From Ramicandelaber brevisporus (taxonomy: Eukaryota > Kickxellomycota > Ramicandelaberales > Ramicandelaberaceae), in contig MU602831.1 in the NCBI GenBank assembly GCA_025201865.1, forward strand, positions 8,127-32,878: DNA of 24,752 nucleotides, given 5' to 3'. Shown piece after piece: positions 6,993 to 16,446 of the stretch. Under the pieces are notes generated by a model that saw only the letters and a list, made by a program, of their open reading frames with translations, was not told where the DNA came from and made no database searches. The position numbers were made by a program, and so were the translations under genes. How positions within the stretch are numbered: the first letter of the stretch is position 1; each line of letters opens with the position of its first letter.

Positions 6993-9131
6993 CTAAGACG
7001 GAGGCACGGGAGTTCCAGTGAATGCTTGAAGATTAGCCTGTTGAATGGCCTGCGGTGCATACAGCGTAGTACCAGGGGCAACTGGAGCAGCAGCAGCAGC
7101 AGCATTCGGGTCATATGGTTGCTGAAGATGCTGTGGAGGCGGTGGCTGAGTAGACTGCACTGCGCCGTAGTAGCCGACCTGTACATACGGCTGCTGATGT
7201 TGAACTGGCTGAGCAGGGCCAGTCATCATGACAGGAGCCGGACCGGCTACATAAATGCCCTGCGGTGGAGGCGGGAGGGCAGGTGCTGGAGCAGCAGCTG
7301 CTGGATCATATTGAACAGGGGGTGCAACTGCTGGCTGTAATTGTTGATGGTGCTGCTGCTGCTGTTGCTGATAAGGAGAGGATACAGGAATAGGATTATA
7401 GCCAGATGGATCAATTGGCTGATATTGCTGGGCTGGCGGCGGTTGTTGAATGCCGCCTGGAACTGCGCCATGTGGAGGCTGCTGGAGAACATGAGCATAT
7501 CCGGCTGGCTGCTGGTATTGGTTGTATGGACCTGGAGAGCCAACGTGTCCAATTGGACCAGACACTGGCGGTGCTACAGGACCAGCGACATTCGGGTCGG
7601 CTCCATATGGGACTGGTTGCTGCTGTTGCTGGTGTGGAGGAGGGACACCGTATTGTGGCTGTTGCTGGTGCTGTTGTTGCTGTTGTTGCTGTTGCTGAGC
7701 GAACTGCTGGCGATATTCTTGCTGACGAAGTTGCTCTTGTTCATGAAGTCTCTCCTTTGCAATGTTCAGCAACCGATCATATTGATCCATAGCATCCTTG
7801 TACTTGGTATCCAACGCACGCAACTCTTCCGCCCGCTGGCTATACTTTTCAATCAGCTTGACGATGTCGCCACGGTTTGCAATCATTGAATGATAAAAGG
7901 TGGAGAGCTTCTCGTTGGCTGTAATGCTGTCCTTTGTTGTGTCAAAGCTGCCCAGCTGTCGGAGAAGAGAGTCGATTGGAGCAGTTTCTTTGAGCACTTT
8001 GATCTCGAGCTCAATGTCCTTGGCAAAGTCAGACAGAGATGGCTCGGTGTATGGCTCGACGTAGTTGACAGGGAAGATGCCAACTTTGCCACGCAGCTCG
8101 CCCTGCCACCACTCCTTGTACTTGCGCTCTTGGACCTGAATGATGTCGCCAGCATAGAATGTCAGCTCGGATTCATCGTCGCTCTTGTAGTCATAAATGG
8201 CACGAACCAGTTCCCGCTTCGACGTGGCTTGTGCTGCAGGTGGTGTAGCAGTGCTGGTGGTGGCAGCGACGGCTTGCTTCGGCTGCTGCTGTTGGTGCTG
8301 TTGGTGGTGCTGGTGTTGTTGTTGAGTGGGATGGGCAACTGGCTGCTGAGACACCTGCGGCTTGGGCTGTTGAGTTTGCTGCGACTGTTGAGGACGACTG
8401 GATGGCTTTGGCTGGCTCTGTGCTTGCGGTCTAGTGCTGCTAGTAACCGACGATGGTCTGCCTGACGATGGCTGCGCAGCTTGCTGAGGCCGAGCTCTTG
8501 GCGGAGCATAGCCAGTTGGCCGACCGCCGACGTCCTTCAGCGAGTTCTGTAATGCCAATTCAAGCTCTGCAGCCTCTCGCTCGCTCTCAGTCATACCGCC
8601 GCCTGCTGACTGCGCCGCCGGACGTGATCCACTAGCAGGGCCGCCGCCACTCGAGCTTGCCTGCGGAGTACCCGGTCTACCTGGGAATTTGTACTTGCGA
8701 GTCTTCACCAAGTCATTGTACGTCTCCTCCATCAAGCTCAATGTCGGCTTTGACTTGAACTCGTCTGACCACTGCTGAATCAGCTCGAGAATCTTGCCCT
8801 TAACCTTCTGATGCGTCGATGCCTCGCCCAGCATCTGCACCAGTGTTGTTGTAAACGCTCTTGATGCAACTTCGCCATGGACGTTCACACCGCAGTTCTT
8901 GACAAGTGCTTCGACCAGTGTCAATGTCATGAATGCGACGTTCATGTTGCGGTGTCGCACGCGTTTGATAATATGAAGAATGGCATCGTGAGCGGCGTTC
9001 TCTGATGAGCCAATCAGGTCGACTACGGCAAAGATGAGAGTGTAGTCTTCGCCGGTTAGAGTCTCGGCTGTGGCCTTGTCGATCGCGTCGATGAGCTTCT
9101 GCTTTGCCGCTGCTGTTGCTGCTGCGTCCAT
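6993..9131 (-). CDS. HSE1: ESCRT-0 subunit Hse1 (STAM homologue)
   Basis: The 712-residue protein has the full STAM/Hse1 domain order. A VHS domain lies at about 10-145 (LTGEDYTLIFAVVDLIG, then NCGVNVHGEVASR). A ubiquitin-interacting motif lies at about 183-199 (EREAAELELALQNSL). An SH3 domain lies at about 306-362 (ALYDY-type AIYDYKSDDESELTF, then EWWQGEL, then GIFPVNYVEP), followed by a helical core at about 365-470 that should pair with Vps27. Hse1 and Vps27 bind ubiquitinated cargo on endosomes and feed it to ESCRT-I for vacuolar sorting. The linker between UIM and SH3 and the whole C-terminus (about 470-712) are Gln/Pro-rich with long polyGln runs. This makes the protein much longer than yeast Hse1 (about 450 residues). 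The start is the first ATG of the VHS domain. The stop is TAG, the only one among the nine genes. It is divergent from the giant gene at 9932, sharing an 800-bp upstream region. Confidence 0.95.
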   Translation of the reverse strand: MDAAATAAAKQKLIDAIDKATAETLTGEDYTLIFAVVDLIGSSENAAHDAILHIIKRVRHRNMNVAFMTLTLVEALVKNCGVNVHGEVASRAFTTTLVQMLGEASTHQKVKGKILELIQQWSDEFKSKPTLSLMEETYNDLVKTRKYKFPGRPGTPQASSSGGGPASGSRPAAQSAGGGMTESEREAAELELALQNSLKDVGGRPTGYAPPRARPQQAAQPSSGRPSSVTSSTRPQAQSQPKPSSRPQQSQQTQQPKPQVSQQPVAHPTQQQHQHHQQHQQQQPKQAVAATTSTATPPAAQATSKRELVRAIYDYKSDDESELTFYAGDIIQVQERKYKEWWQGELRGKVGIFPVNYVEPYTEPSLSDFAKDIELEIKVLKETAPIDSLLRQLGSFDTTKDSITANEKLSTFYHSMIANRGDIVKLIEKYSQRAEELRALDTKYKDAMDQYDRLLNIAKERLHEQEQLRQQEYRQQFAQQQQQQQQQHQQQPQYGVPPPHQQQQQPVPYGADPNVAGPVAPPVSGPIGHVGSPGPYNQYQQPAGYAHVLQQPPHGAVPGGIQQPPPAQQYQPIDPSGYNPIPVSSPYQQQQQQHHQQLQPAVAPPVQYDPAAAAPAPALPPPPQGIYVAGPAPVMMTGPAQPVQHQQPYVQVGYYGAVQSTQPPPPQHLQQPYDPNAAAAAAPVAPGTTLYAPQAIQQANLQAFTGTPVPPS

Positions 9132-9931
9132 CTGTGAGTGTGTCTGAAAGAAGGATGACGTTCGAGTTCAACGTAGTGGAATAGATGAAAGAAAAGAAGA
9201 AAAAGTAAGCAGGTGCAGTAAACCACAAGACAGACAGACAGAGATGGACAGACACACAGACTGACACAGACTGGAATAAAAAAAAAAGCGAAGCCAAGTG
9301 AGGCGAAGAGAGGCTGTTGGTCTTGTTGGGCCAAGCAGGGTGTGCATTTTATCGCATTCTTGGCAAGAACGCCATCGACCTTCGAAGCAACAACAACCAG
9401 AAACCAAGAATAAAAAAAACACTTCCATTAGGAGAATTACTCAACATTGTTGAACTCAAGGAAGTCATGCATTTTACGCTTTAGATGCACTCGGTGCCGA
9501 GAAGATGATATTGCCGCCACATTTCGTTTGTTTGTTAATTGGAGGCATATCAGGACATGATCTTCTCACTCACTCACTCAGGTGTTGCACATTGTTTGTG
9601 GAACTATCTCGTAACTTGACTCCTTTAATTCGAGGGACAAACAAAAGGAGATGGCCACCAAAACACAAGGGCAAGCCGATTGTTGCTGCTTCTTGCTTCT
9701 CTCGTGCTGCTGAGAGGGGAGAGGGAGGAGGAGAGAAGGAGGTCACCGGTTTGCTGCCTCGTTGCACTTCGTCCTCCGTCCTTTCTTTCCTTCTTTCTTA
9801 CTTTCCTTCCACATCACTCGCCCTTTCCATCCGTCTCTTCTTCTTCTTCAGTAAGCCAGAAGTGTGTTATCTCTATTGTCCTTTTTTTTATTAGATATAC
9901 ACTCGTACTCATATTGTTACTTGGTCTCTAA
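9132..9931. promoter_or_regulatory. Divergent promoter region between Hse1 and the giant gene
   Basis: This 800-bp spacer has no supported gene. It contains a GACA-type simple repeat (about 9228-9274), an inverted CCAAT (ATTGG near 9538) and pyrimidine-rich sequence at about 9770-9848 upstream of the giant gene. There is also an intron-like GTAAGC to TTTTATTAG segment at 9851-9894 in the putative leader. The last 277 nt before the giant gene's ATG contain no ATG on the plus strand. On the Hse1 side, CCTTCTTTCAG lies just before the start and could be a 3' splice site of a leader intron. Confidence 0.5.
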
Positions 9932-12900
9932 ATGTCGCAGCCCGTTCAGTTGGCGTCGCCATCACTTCAATCTGGACCACAGACAGTGCAGAAGCAATAC
10001 CCAGCGATCCGTCGTGCCTACACACTTCATCCCACGTTACCATCCTCACATCCGTCATCTACGGCCATCGCTGCAAATCCCCCGTCTTCATCTTCATCTT
10101 CATCGTCATCGTCATCTTCATCGTCATCTTCACATTCATCTTCCTCGGCTCGTCAACCGAAAAGGCAGCAACAGCTACAGCAACAGCTACAGCAACAGCA
10201 ACGGCACAAACGTCCCATCACTTCCCAAGCTCTTGCAGCCGACGATGTAACCGATGTGAACTTTCTCACGAAAACTCTCACTGCTCCCACATCTCTCCAT
10301 ACAGAATATCCAGCCAACGCCTCCAGTGTAGCTGGCTCTAGCAAAATTCCCATGGGTGTCTCCACCAGCAGCACTAGCAACAGTAGCAACAGTAGCAGCA
10401 GCAGCGCCAACAACAGTAAAGAACAAGAAGCCGCCCCCACCGTCGCTGGCAAAGTTTCCAAAGCTGGATATTTTCTCAGTGACAGTTTGCAAGAGTCACC
10501 GAATCCTTTCTCTGTTCATCATCCTCGTAATCAACATCAGCCCAACAGCCGTTCTAGTGCTGCTGTTGCTGTTGCTGTTCCTGTTACTCTTTCTGATTTT
10601 GTTACTGTTGCTGTTCCTGACTCTCATACTCCACATCAGCATTTTTGTTTGTCACAGCAATATTCTCCACCCACTGCATCAATTGATCGCCGCCATCGCA
10701 ATATCCTCAATAAGAGCGACACGGACGACAGCACAAACAACGACGGCTGCACATCAACTGCTAGTGAGTGTCAAACTCATCAAACGACACCAACGCCAAC
10801 AACAACAGCACAAACAACAACAGCAACAACAATAACAACAACAACAACGCAGACTTTGGCACCATCCATCGCTCGTCGTCGTGACTCTCTTGGTCTTTCT
10901 CGGCGTCTTTCTCTTCAGTCTTCCAAAGCCAATTCAGTGATTGCAGCAGCTTCATCTAATTTTGCCAACGTCCCCAAACAACCACCTTCAGAGGTTGCAA
11001 CAGCGCCACTCCGACGTATCGTGTTTGGAGCAACCATTGACAACGCCACGGTGCAGAATCATCAATCACGACTCTCCAATCAACAGACTGACACAGGTAT
11101 CAACACTCACCAGTTACAGCACCAGTTACAGCACCAACAACACCAGCAGCTACACTATATTAATAATACAAAGAGTGATCGTTCAATGGAGTCCAATAGC
11201 GCTTTGATTCACACAGCTGCACCCGAAGTAGAAAAGAAAAAGAAGCCGCGCACAGTGAGAACCTCCTGGCAATTGCAGAAAAGGGACAACAGCTCAACAG
11301 CCTCAACCGCTCCAACTTCAACAGCAACAGCAACAACAGCAACAACAGCAGATACCGTCACTCAAGAGAAAGAGACAGAGAAGACACTCAAAAATAACCC
11401 AACCCTCTCCATAGTTTTTGATACAACCACAGCCTCTCTCCAGCTTACCTCTCCCCTGACAACAGCAGCAACAGCAACAGCAGCAGCAGCAACAGTGTCA
11501 TCAACATCAAACGGTGCCACCACAAACAACAACAGCAATAAAAGCAACAACACCAGCGGCAGCGGCAGCAAAGTGTCCAAACTGGGTAACTACAGCAGTG
11601 ATATCAACAGTAGTAGAAGAGGTAGTGGCAGTACTGGTGGTAGTACTGTGAAGGGCAACAACGGTAACAACGGTAACAACGGCAACAGCAAATACGGCAC
11701 CAATAACGACACGAGAGGAAATAACAACAACAACAGCAACAGCGGCAGCAATAGTAGCAATAGCAATAGCAACAGTAACAGTAACAGCAAGGCGAATCAG
11801 TCTCCGAGTGGGTTGCCACGTGCGAAACAGTTCCTTCGCTTATCGAGTCTAATGCCTAGCGGCAACTCGTCAGCCTCCACCTCTAAAGACAACAGCAACA
11901 CTACAACTATTGCTGCCGCCAATATCACTACAGCTGTCGCGCCTGATATCGCTCTGGAGAGTGGGTTACAGGTTGCAGGTGAGTCGTTTATTCAGCTGCC
12001 ATCGGGTTCGGCTCTTGGTGTCACAGTGTCTGGTCCAATATTGTCATCATCATTCTGCGACGAGTTACTTGGTCACTTTGATATTCCAATATCAGCAACA
12101 TCGTCAACTCAGAAGCCCCTTTTGGACGAACTCCAGCTACAGGAACAGCTCCACCAGCGACAGCAACAGCAACAACAGCAACAGGCGTCAGATTTAACAA
12201 AGATGAGCAACTCGCTATCAGTTGATATCAGCAGTGCTACTATTATGGGCACCACCACTTCCTCTTCCAGCAACAAGGTGATGCCAGTTACGGCCACTGC
12301 TGATGATGAAGAAGCGGATGGTGGCAGTGATTTTGGCAAAATTCGAGTTACAAGTCATGATAGTGGCATCTCTTTTAACATTCCCGACACTCCCACCGCA
12401 ACTAACATCACTGTCTGCACCACTGACGCAGATCCACCAACCGATGAGAACAGTCAGCATTTAATGGCAGCACTGAACACATCCTCTTCAATGGCAGACC
12501 CAGTTAGATTCAGTATCATCTCTCAGCTGAGCAATGGTGAAACTCAGCAGCAACAACAACAGCAACAACAGCAACAAAAGCAACAAAAACAGCAACCACA
12601 ATCACAACCACAGTCGCCGCAACCTCACCTTCCGCGTCTGTCACTCTCGATTCCCACTCCATCTGTCTCTGTATCCACTGTATCGAATGTCAACAACAGC
12701 TCGGCAGGCAGTGGAATTGCAGGCAGACCCATCAGCTATTACGATTTCCCTATTCCTCCGTCTGCCTCTTCCACAACAACTGTCAATTCTTCAACCACCG
12801 CCTTCCAAATGGCAGTCAGCGGAATCACCAACAATAACAGCAACAGAAACAATAGCAATGGCACAAGCAACAGTGCTACATCATCTCCAGTTGACACTAG

Positions 12901-15900
12901 ACTGTCATTTTCTTCATCATTTCCGATGCCTCCTTCAAAGCCTGCTCGTACTTCTGTTCAGTTTGTAACACCTCCATCCGCCTCTTCATCTCCAGCGCCA
13001 GCTCCAACTCCAGCTCCAGCTCCAGCACCAGTCTACGAAGCCATGTCGAATCAAGGAGGATCATCGCCATCGCCAGCCAGCGGTGCACTGCGTCACTATC
13101 TCCACCCATTGTCGCCCCCGCCTCTTGGCCAGGCATCCTCCCAAACACCTGTGCCCCGTGAGCCATCCAAGCTGCGTACTTCGTTTTACAGCCACGATGC
13201 AGTTGTCGATATACCTGCAATGACTCCAACTATCTCGGCCACTGGCGGTACTGCTGCTACTCACATGACATACGGCTATCAGCAACATCAGCCATATCAG
13301 TATCAGCACCAGCAGCAACAGCAGCATCAGCAACATGGCTCAGCGATGGACAGTCTCTCTCCGCAAATGATGATGCGGCTCTCTCTCTATTCGAATAGCA
13401 GTCAGACTCGCCAAACTTCAGCTAGCATCTATGCAGTTAGTCAGCACTCAGACTCCTCTCGGCCATCATCATATGTTGGCAGTCAAATGTCATCCAGCAT
13501 TCCACAACCAACAACAACAACTGCTGCTGCTACTGCTACTGCTGCTGCCAGTGGTACAGGAGGTGCTCAGTTGTCATCGTCAACTCAAGTGCCAGTCCAT
13601 GTGGCAGGTGCACCACCAGCCGAGTTGGATCCATTCCGTGATGACAACATCTTCCGGAGCAGCGGTAGTGGTGGAGATGGTGGAGGCAGCGGTGCTAATG
13701 AACACACATTCTTGGCCAAAGGCATCATTCCCAGCTCGGTTGGAATGAACTCTTGTACAATTGGTGGACAGTCTGGCTCCAACAATAAAAACAACAGTAG
13801 CTCTTCCAATGGCAAGTATGGCGCAAATGGATCATTGTTGAGCGAAAAGGGAGTCGGATTGTTGAATATGGCTCGTCGAATTGATTCGTGGTTTGGCGAG
13901 CGTCACAGCAGTAGTAACGATGATGACTTTGCGACAGCTGCAGCATCCGCCAAATCACCGCCACAGCAGCCTCAGAATGGAACCAACGGCAACAATGTGC
14001 TTGAGAGAAGATTGGGAGGATTGTTCCGTAAGGAGGGCGTTGCTGGCAGAGTTATCAAGCGGATATCAGAATATAGCCAAGTCAGCACTAGTAGCGGTGG
14101 CAGCAACGCAACTACACTGGTGGACAGTGCATCCTCTACTGGTGGACAGCAGCAGAGATCATCAGGCGTATATGTTGCATCGTCTCCAACCGAGCCAGCC
14201 AGCAGAGTCAGCATAAGTGCACAGAGCCAACGATCATCAATGACACCACAAATTGGAGGTGATGCACAGATTGCAGCAGCAGCAGCGGCAGTTCCAGCAA
14301 CGACCACAGCGACTACAGCGACTACTGGCAGCACTTCATCAAAATTGAGACATTCGTTGATTGCAGCTGATTTGAAACAGCGACTCAATCCGCGTGATGA
14401 TGAAGAGGATCCGTTTGGCGACATTTTGTATGATCCAATGAAGCAATATGGAGGTATTATAACTGAGCAAACTGCTGATGAAAATGACACTTCAGCAGAG
14501 TATGAGCAAACTGAGCAACATTTGGATTCAAACGATCACTGGGTGTCAGCTGACAATGTTCATGACAATGGCCAATTTGGACATTTGACTATCGCATCAC
14601 CCGGCAGCATCTCTGATAGTGAATGTATTGTAATGTCGCCGCTTACTCCGTCCCAGGATGTCCATTCATCAATCTCGAATATGCACCATTACAATTATCC
14701 ACCAGTGTCAATGATGGGCAGCGTCGAAGCTGCATTTGCATCCAGCAGCGACGGAAATAACAGACGAGCAAGTCTCCTTGCTGCAGCTGCCAAGTTGCAT
14801 CGGCTCGTCTCAAAGTCCAGTCTGCGCGACAAGTCTCAACAGCCCGCGCCAGCAGCCGGCTATTCTGCAACTCTACAACCAGCCTCTCACTCCGCGGCAT
14901 GGGATGGTAGTGGTGCATTATCTCCATCGACAGCAATCACTGATGTTCGCGCAGTGACTAGTCCGCTGATGTCGGCCGCATCAACAACAGCAACCGCATC
15001 AACAACAGCAACAGCAGCAGCACCATCTTCTAAACCAATGAGTCGATTTGATCCATTGGAAGGGCTCAGTTCAGCCGCAGCTCTCGCTAGAAATTCTCAC
15101 ATCACGTCTCCAACTGCAACTGCCCAGGCGCCAATCGGTATCACTTCTCCATTACTGTCGCATATGACCAGTCCACCCCTGCTGCATCGCTCTGTTCACA
15201 ATATCAGGTTGGCTGAAGGTGTATCAACCGAGCTGCCAAGCACAGCTGCCATCCCTGCATTATCTCTTGGTGGACAGAGCATTCCACGGCCGTCTTCAGC
15301 ATTGCCAGCAATATCGGTTAGCAATGATTCTCAACCACAAACGCCATATGCCATGACACGGTATCCATCAACTGGCAAATCAACTGTCAGTCCCCTCTCC
15401 CCATCTCGACACTCTATACTCATCAATAACGAAAACAGCCCACGCTCTGCATCTTCTCCCCAACATCAGCATCAACAACAGCAACAACAGCAGCAGCAAC
15501 AGCCCGCAAACTTGCGTGTTCAATTTGATGATGATGGAGCAGAGTCTATAGATGGCCCTGGTGCCGAACTCAGCATTGAAGACCACTTGGCCAAACTCGA
15601 GAACTTATCGGCTGCCATTGCTCATGATGATATGGAACTCGCTCTGGCAGCTGCTGATCGAGCTCGCAAAGCACGAACAGCCACTCTCCATCACCATCTC
15701 CGATCACGCGACAGTGTTCATGTTAATAGCAACATCAACAACTCTCTTACCAAGGATTCAGCTCAGAAACCTCAACAATACTCAGACGACCAATCATCAA
15801 CGGCCACGCCTACAGCAACCACAGTTACTGCCACGTCTTCAGGTCCAGCAATTGCGGTTGCAAACATTCAGCCATCACTGACATCCAGTCGCAAATCATC

Positions 15901-16177
15901 ATTGACTCCCGATACTACAAGGCGGCATTCTTTCATGACAATTCCCTCATTCTCTTCAAACAATAACAACAGCAACAGCAGCAACAATAACAATGCAGAT
16001 AATGATGCAAACAGTACAACTACTGCAGAGTCCATCAGTGCAACCAATTCAAATGCTGCCACAAGAGCAAATCCAAAGCCAATTAGACGATTGTTCAATC
16101 AAATTACATCAATCATGTTTGCACGGAGATCGTCTGTAATGATTTCGCCTGTTGCAACCGCAGCCTCTTCAGATTAA
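9932..16177 (+). CDS. Giant disordered Ser/Thr/Asn/Gln-rich protein, unknown function
   Basis: This is a single uninterrupted ORF of 2081 codons. I do not recognise a family. Most of it is low complexity: polySer near residues 50-70, Thr/Ala and Asn/Ser/Gly tracts at about 280-640, and polyGln tracts at about 745, 875 and 1850. More ordered-looking islands are GVGLLNMARRIDSWFGE (about 1307-1323), a basic helix from VLERRLGGLFRKEG to KRISEY (1356-1381), a helical Ala/Asp-rich segment beginning AELSIEDHLAKLENL (about 1878-1923) and a basic C-terminus KPIRRLFNQITSIMF (about 2050-2064). Short linear motifs include NPF (191), DPF (1233 and 1493), PSKPAR (1001-1006, class II SH3 ligand form) and six RRxS sites (Ser319, 327, 565, 1614, 2000, 2068). 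Ordered islands separated by tracts, with the frame kept open over 6.2 kb, argue for a real coding gene. A cortical or endocytic scaffold regulated by a basophilic kinase is inference. There are no membrane segments and no signal peptide. The TAA stop lies inside ATTAAA. Confidence 0.8.
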   Translation: MSQPVQLASPSLQSGPQTVQKQYPAIRRAYTLHPTLPSSHPSSTAIAANPPSSSSSSSSSSSSSSSSHSSSSARQPKRQQQLQQQLQQQQRHKRPITSQALAADDVTDVNFLTKTLTAPTSLHTEYPANASSVAGSSKIPMGVSTSSTSNSSNSSSSSANNSKEQEAAPTVAGKVSKAGYFLSDSLQESPNPFSVHHPRNQHQPNSRSSAAVAVAVPVTLSDFVTVAVPDSHTPHQHFCLSQQYSPPTASIDRRHRNILNKSDTDDSTNNDGCTSTASECQTHQTTPTPTTTAQTTTATTITTTTTQTLAPSIARRRDSLGLSRRLSLQSSKANSVIAAASSNFANVPKQPPSEVATAPLRRIVFGATIDNATVQNHQSRLSNQQTDTGINTHQLQHQLQHQQHQQLHYINNTKSDRSMESNSALIHTAAPEVEKKKKPRTVRTSWQLQKRDNSSTASTAPTSTATATTATTADTVTQEKETEKTLKNNPTLSIVFDTTTASLQLTSPLTTAATATAAAATVSSTSNGATTNNNSNKSNNTSGSGSKVSKLGNYSSDINSSRRGSGSTGGSTVKGNNGNNGNNGNSKYGTNNDTRGNNNNNSNSGSNSSNSNSNSNSNSKANQSPSGLPRAKQFLRLSSLMPSGNSSASTSKDNSNTTTIAAANITTAVAPDIALESGLQVAGESFIQLPSGSALGVTVSGPILSSSFCDELLGHFDIPISATSSTQKPLLDELQLQEQLHQRQQQQQQQQASDLTKMSNSLSVDISSATIMGTTTSSSSNKVMPVTATADDEEADGGSDFGKIRVTSHDSGISFNIPDTPTATNITVCTTDADPPTDENSQHLMAALNTSSSMADPVRFSIISQLSNGETQQQQQQQQQQQKQQKQQPQSQPQSPQPHLPRLSLSIPTPSVSVSTVSNVNNSSAGSGIAGRPISYYDFPIPPSASSTTTVNSSTTAFQMAVSGITNNNSNRNNSNGTSNSATSSPVDTRLSFSSSFPMPPSKPARTSVQFVTPPSASSSPAPAPTPAPAPAPVYEAMSNQGGSSPSPASGALRHYLHPLSPPPLGQASSQTPVPREPSKLRTSFYSHDAVVDIPAMTPTISATGGTAATHMTYGYQQHQPYQYQHQQQQQHQQHGSAMDSLSPQMMMRLSLYSNSSQTRQTSASIYAVSQHSDSSRPSSYVGSQMSSSIPQPTTTTAAATATAAASGTGGAQLSSSTQVPVHVAGAPPAELDPFRDDNIFRSSGSGGDGGGSGANEHTFLAKGIIPSSVGMNSCTIGGQSGSNNKNNSSSSNGKYGANGSLLSEKGVGLLNMARRIDSWFGERHSSSNDDDFATAAASAKSPPQQPQNGTNGNNVLERRLGGLFRKEGVAGRVIKRISEYSQVSTSSGGSNATTLVDSASSTGGQQQRSSGVYVASSPTEPASRVSISAQSQRSSMTPQIGGDAQIAAAAAAVPATTTATTATTGSTSSKLRHSLIAADLKQRLNPRDDEEDPFGDILYDPMKQYGGIITEQTADENDTSAEYEQTEQHLDSNDHWVSADNVHDNGQFGHLTIASPGSISDSECIVMSPLTPSQDVHSSISNMHHYNYPPVSMMGSVEAAFASSSDGNNRRASLLAAAAKLHRLVSKSSLRDKSQQPAPAAGYSATLQPASHSAAWDGSGALSPSTAITDVRAVTSPLMSAASTTATASTTATAAAPSSKPMSRFDPLEGLSSAAALARNSHITSPTATAQAPIGITSPLLSHMTSPPLLHRSVHNIRLAEGVSTELPSTAAIPALSLGGQSIPRPSSALPAISVSNDSQPQTPYAMTRYPSTGKSTVSPLSPSRHSILINNENSPRSASSPQHQHQQQQQQQQQQPANLRVQFDDDGAESIDGPGAELSIEDHLAKLENLSAAIAHDDMELALAAADRARKARTATLHHHLRSRDSVHVNSNINNSLTKDSAQKPQQYSDDQSSTATPTATTVTATSSGPAIAVANIQPSLTSSRKSSLTPDTTRRHSFMTIPSFSSNNNNSNSSNNNNADNDANSTTTAESISATNSNAATRANPKPIRRLFNQITSIMFARRSSVMISPVATAASSD

Positions 16178-16178
16178 A
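16173..16178 (+). terminator. ATTAAA hexamer overlapping the giant gene's stop codon
   Basis: ATTAAA contains the TAA at 16175-16177. It is the common variant of AATAAA. Whether it is used as a poly(A) signal is unknown. Confidence 0.3.
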
Positions 16179-16213
16179 ACAAATACCAACAACAATACTA
16201 ATATTTGGCATAG

Positions 16214-16260
16214 TTACTCTTTCTTTTACTCTATTTTTTTACTCTATTTTTTTACTCTTT
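16214..16260 (+). repeat. Tandem 12-13-bp repeat in 3' flank of the giant gene
   Basis: ACTCT recurs at 16216, 16228, 16241 and 16254, each followed by a T-run (units like ACTCTATTTTTTT). The spacing is 12, 13 and 13 bp. In the transcript these would be U-rich repeated elements 40-80 nt after the stop. Confidence 0.75.
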
Positions 16261-16446
16261 ATCTTAGTCATATTCTTCTCATTTGATTAATTCTTTACTC
16301 TTCTGTCGTTGTTTTTTTTAATAATCAACTATCTTTAATAACTAAAGCTAACAATAGCTCTGATGAATCCTTTAAAAGAATCAAGCATTTAACTCCTACT
16401 TTAACATGCTTTTTTAGTAAATGGGGATGAGTACAAGGATGGACTG

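Noticed and set aside
9505-9894. 129-codon plus-strand frame between Hse1 and the giant gene
   Set aside because: It has no ATG at its stated start, reads mainly pyrimidine-rich promoter sequence and shows no domain.
11590-11790. Long poly-Leu and poly-Cys frames opposite the repeats (also at 7341-7889 and 24513-24722)
   Set aside because: These are the antisense or frame-shifted readings of CAG/CAA/AAC tracts in real genes or repeats.
11979-11984. GTGAGT as an intron donor in the giant gene
   Set aside because: The frame continues open and similar in composition on both sides, and no convincing acceptor follows nearby.
13280-13340. Regular CAG/CAA units as CRISPR repeats
   Set aside because: There are no spacers of constant size or unique sequence; these are in-frame polyGln codons in a eukaryotic gene.
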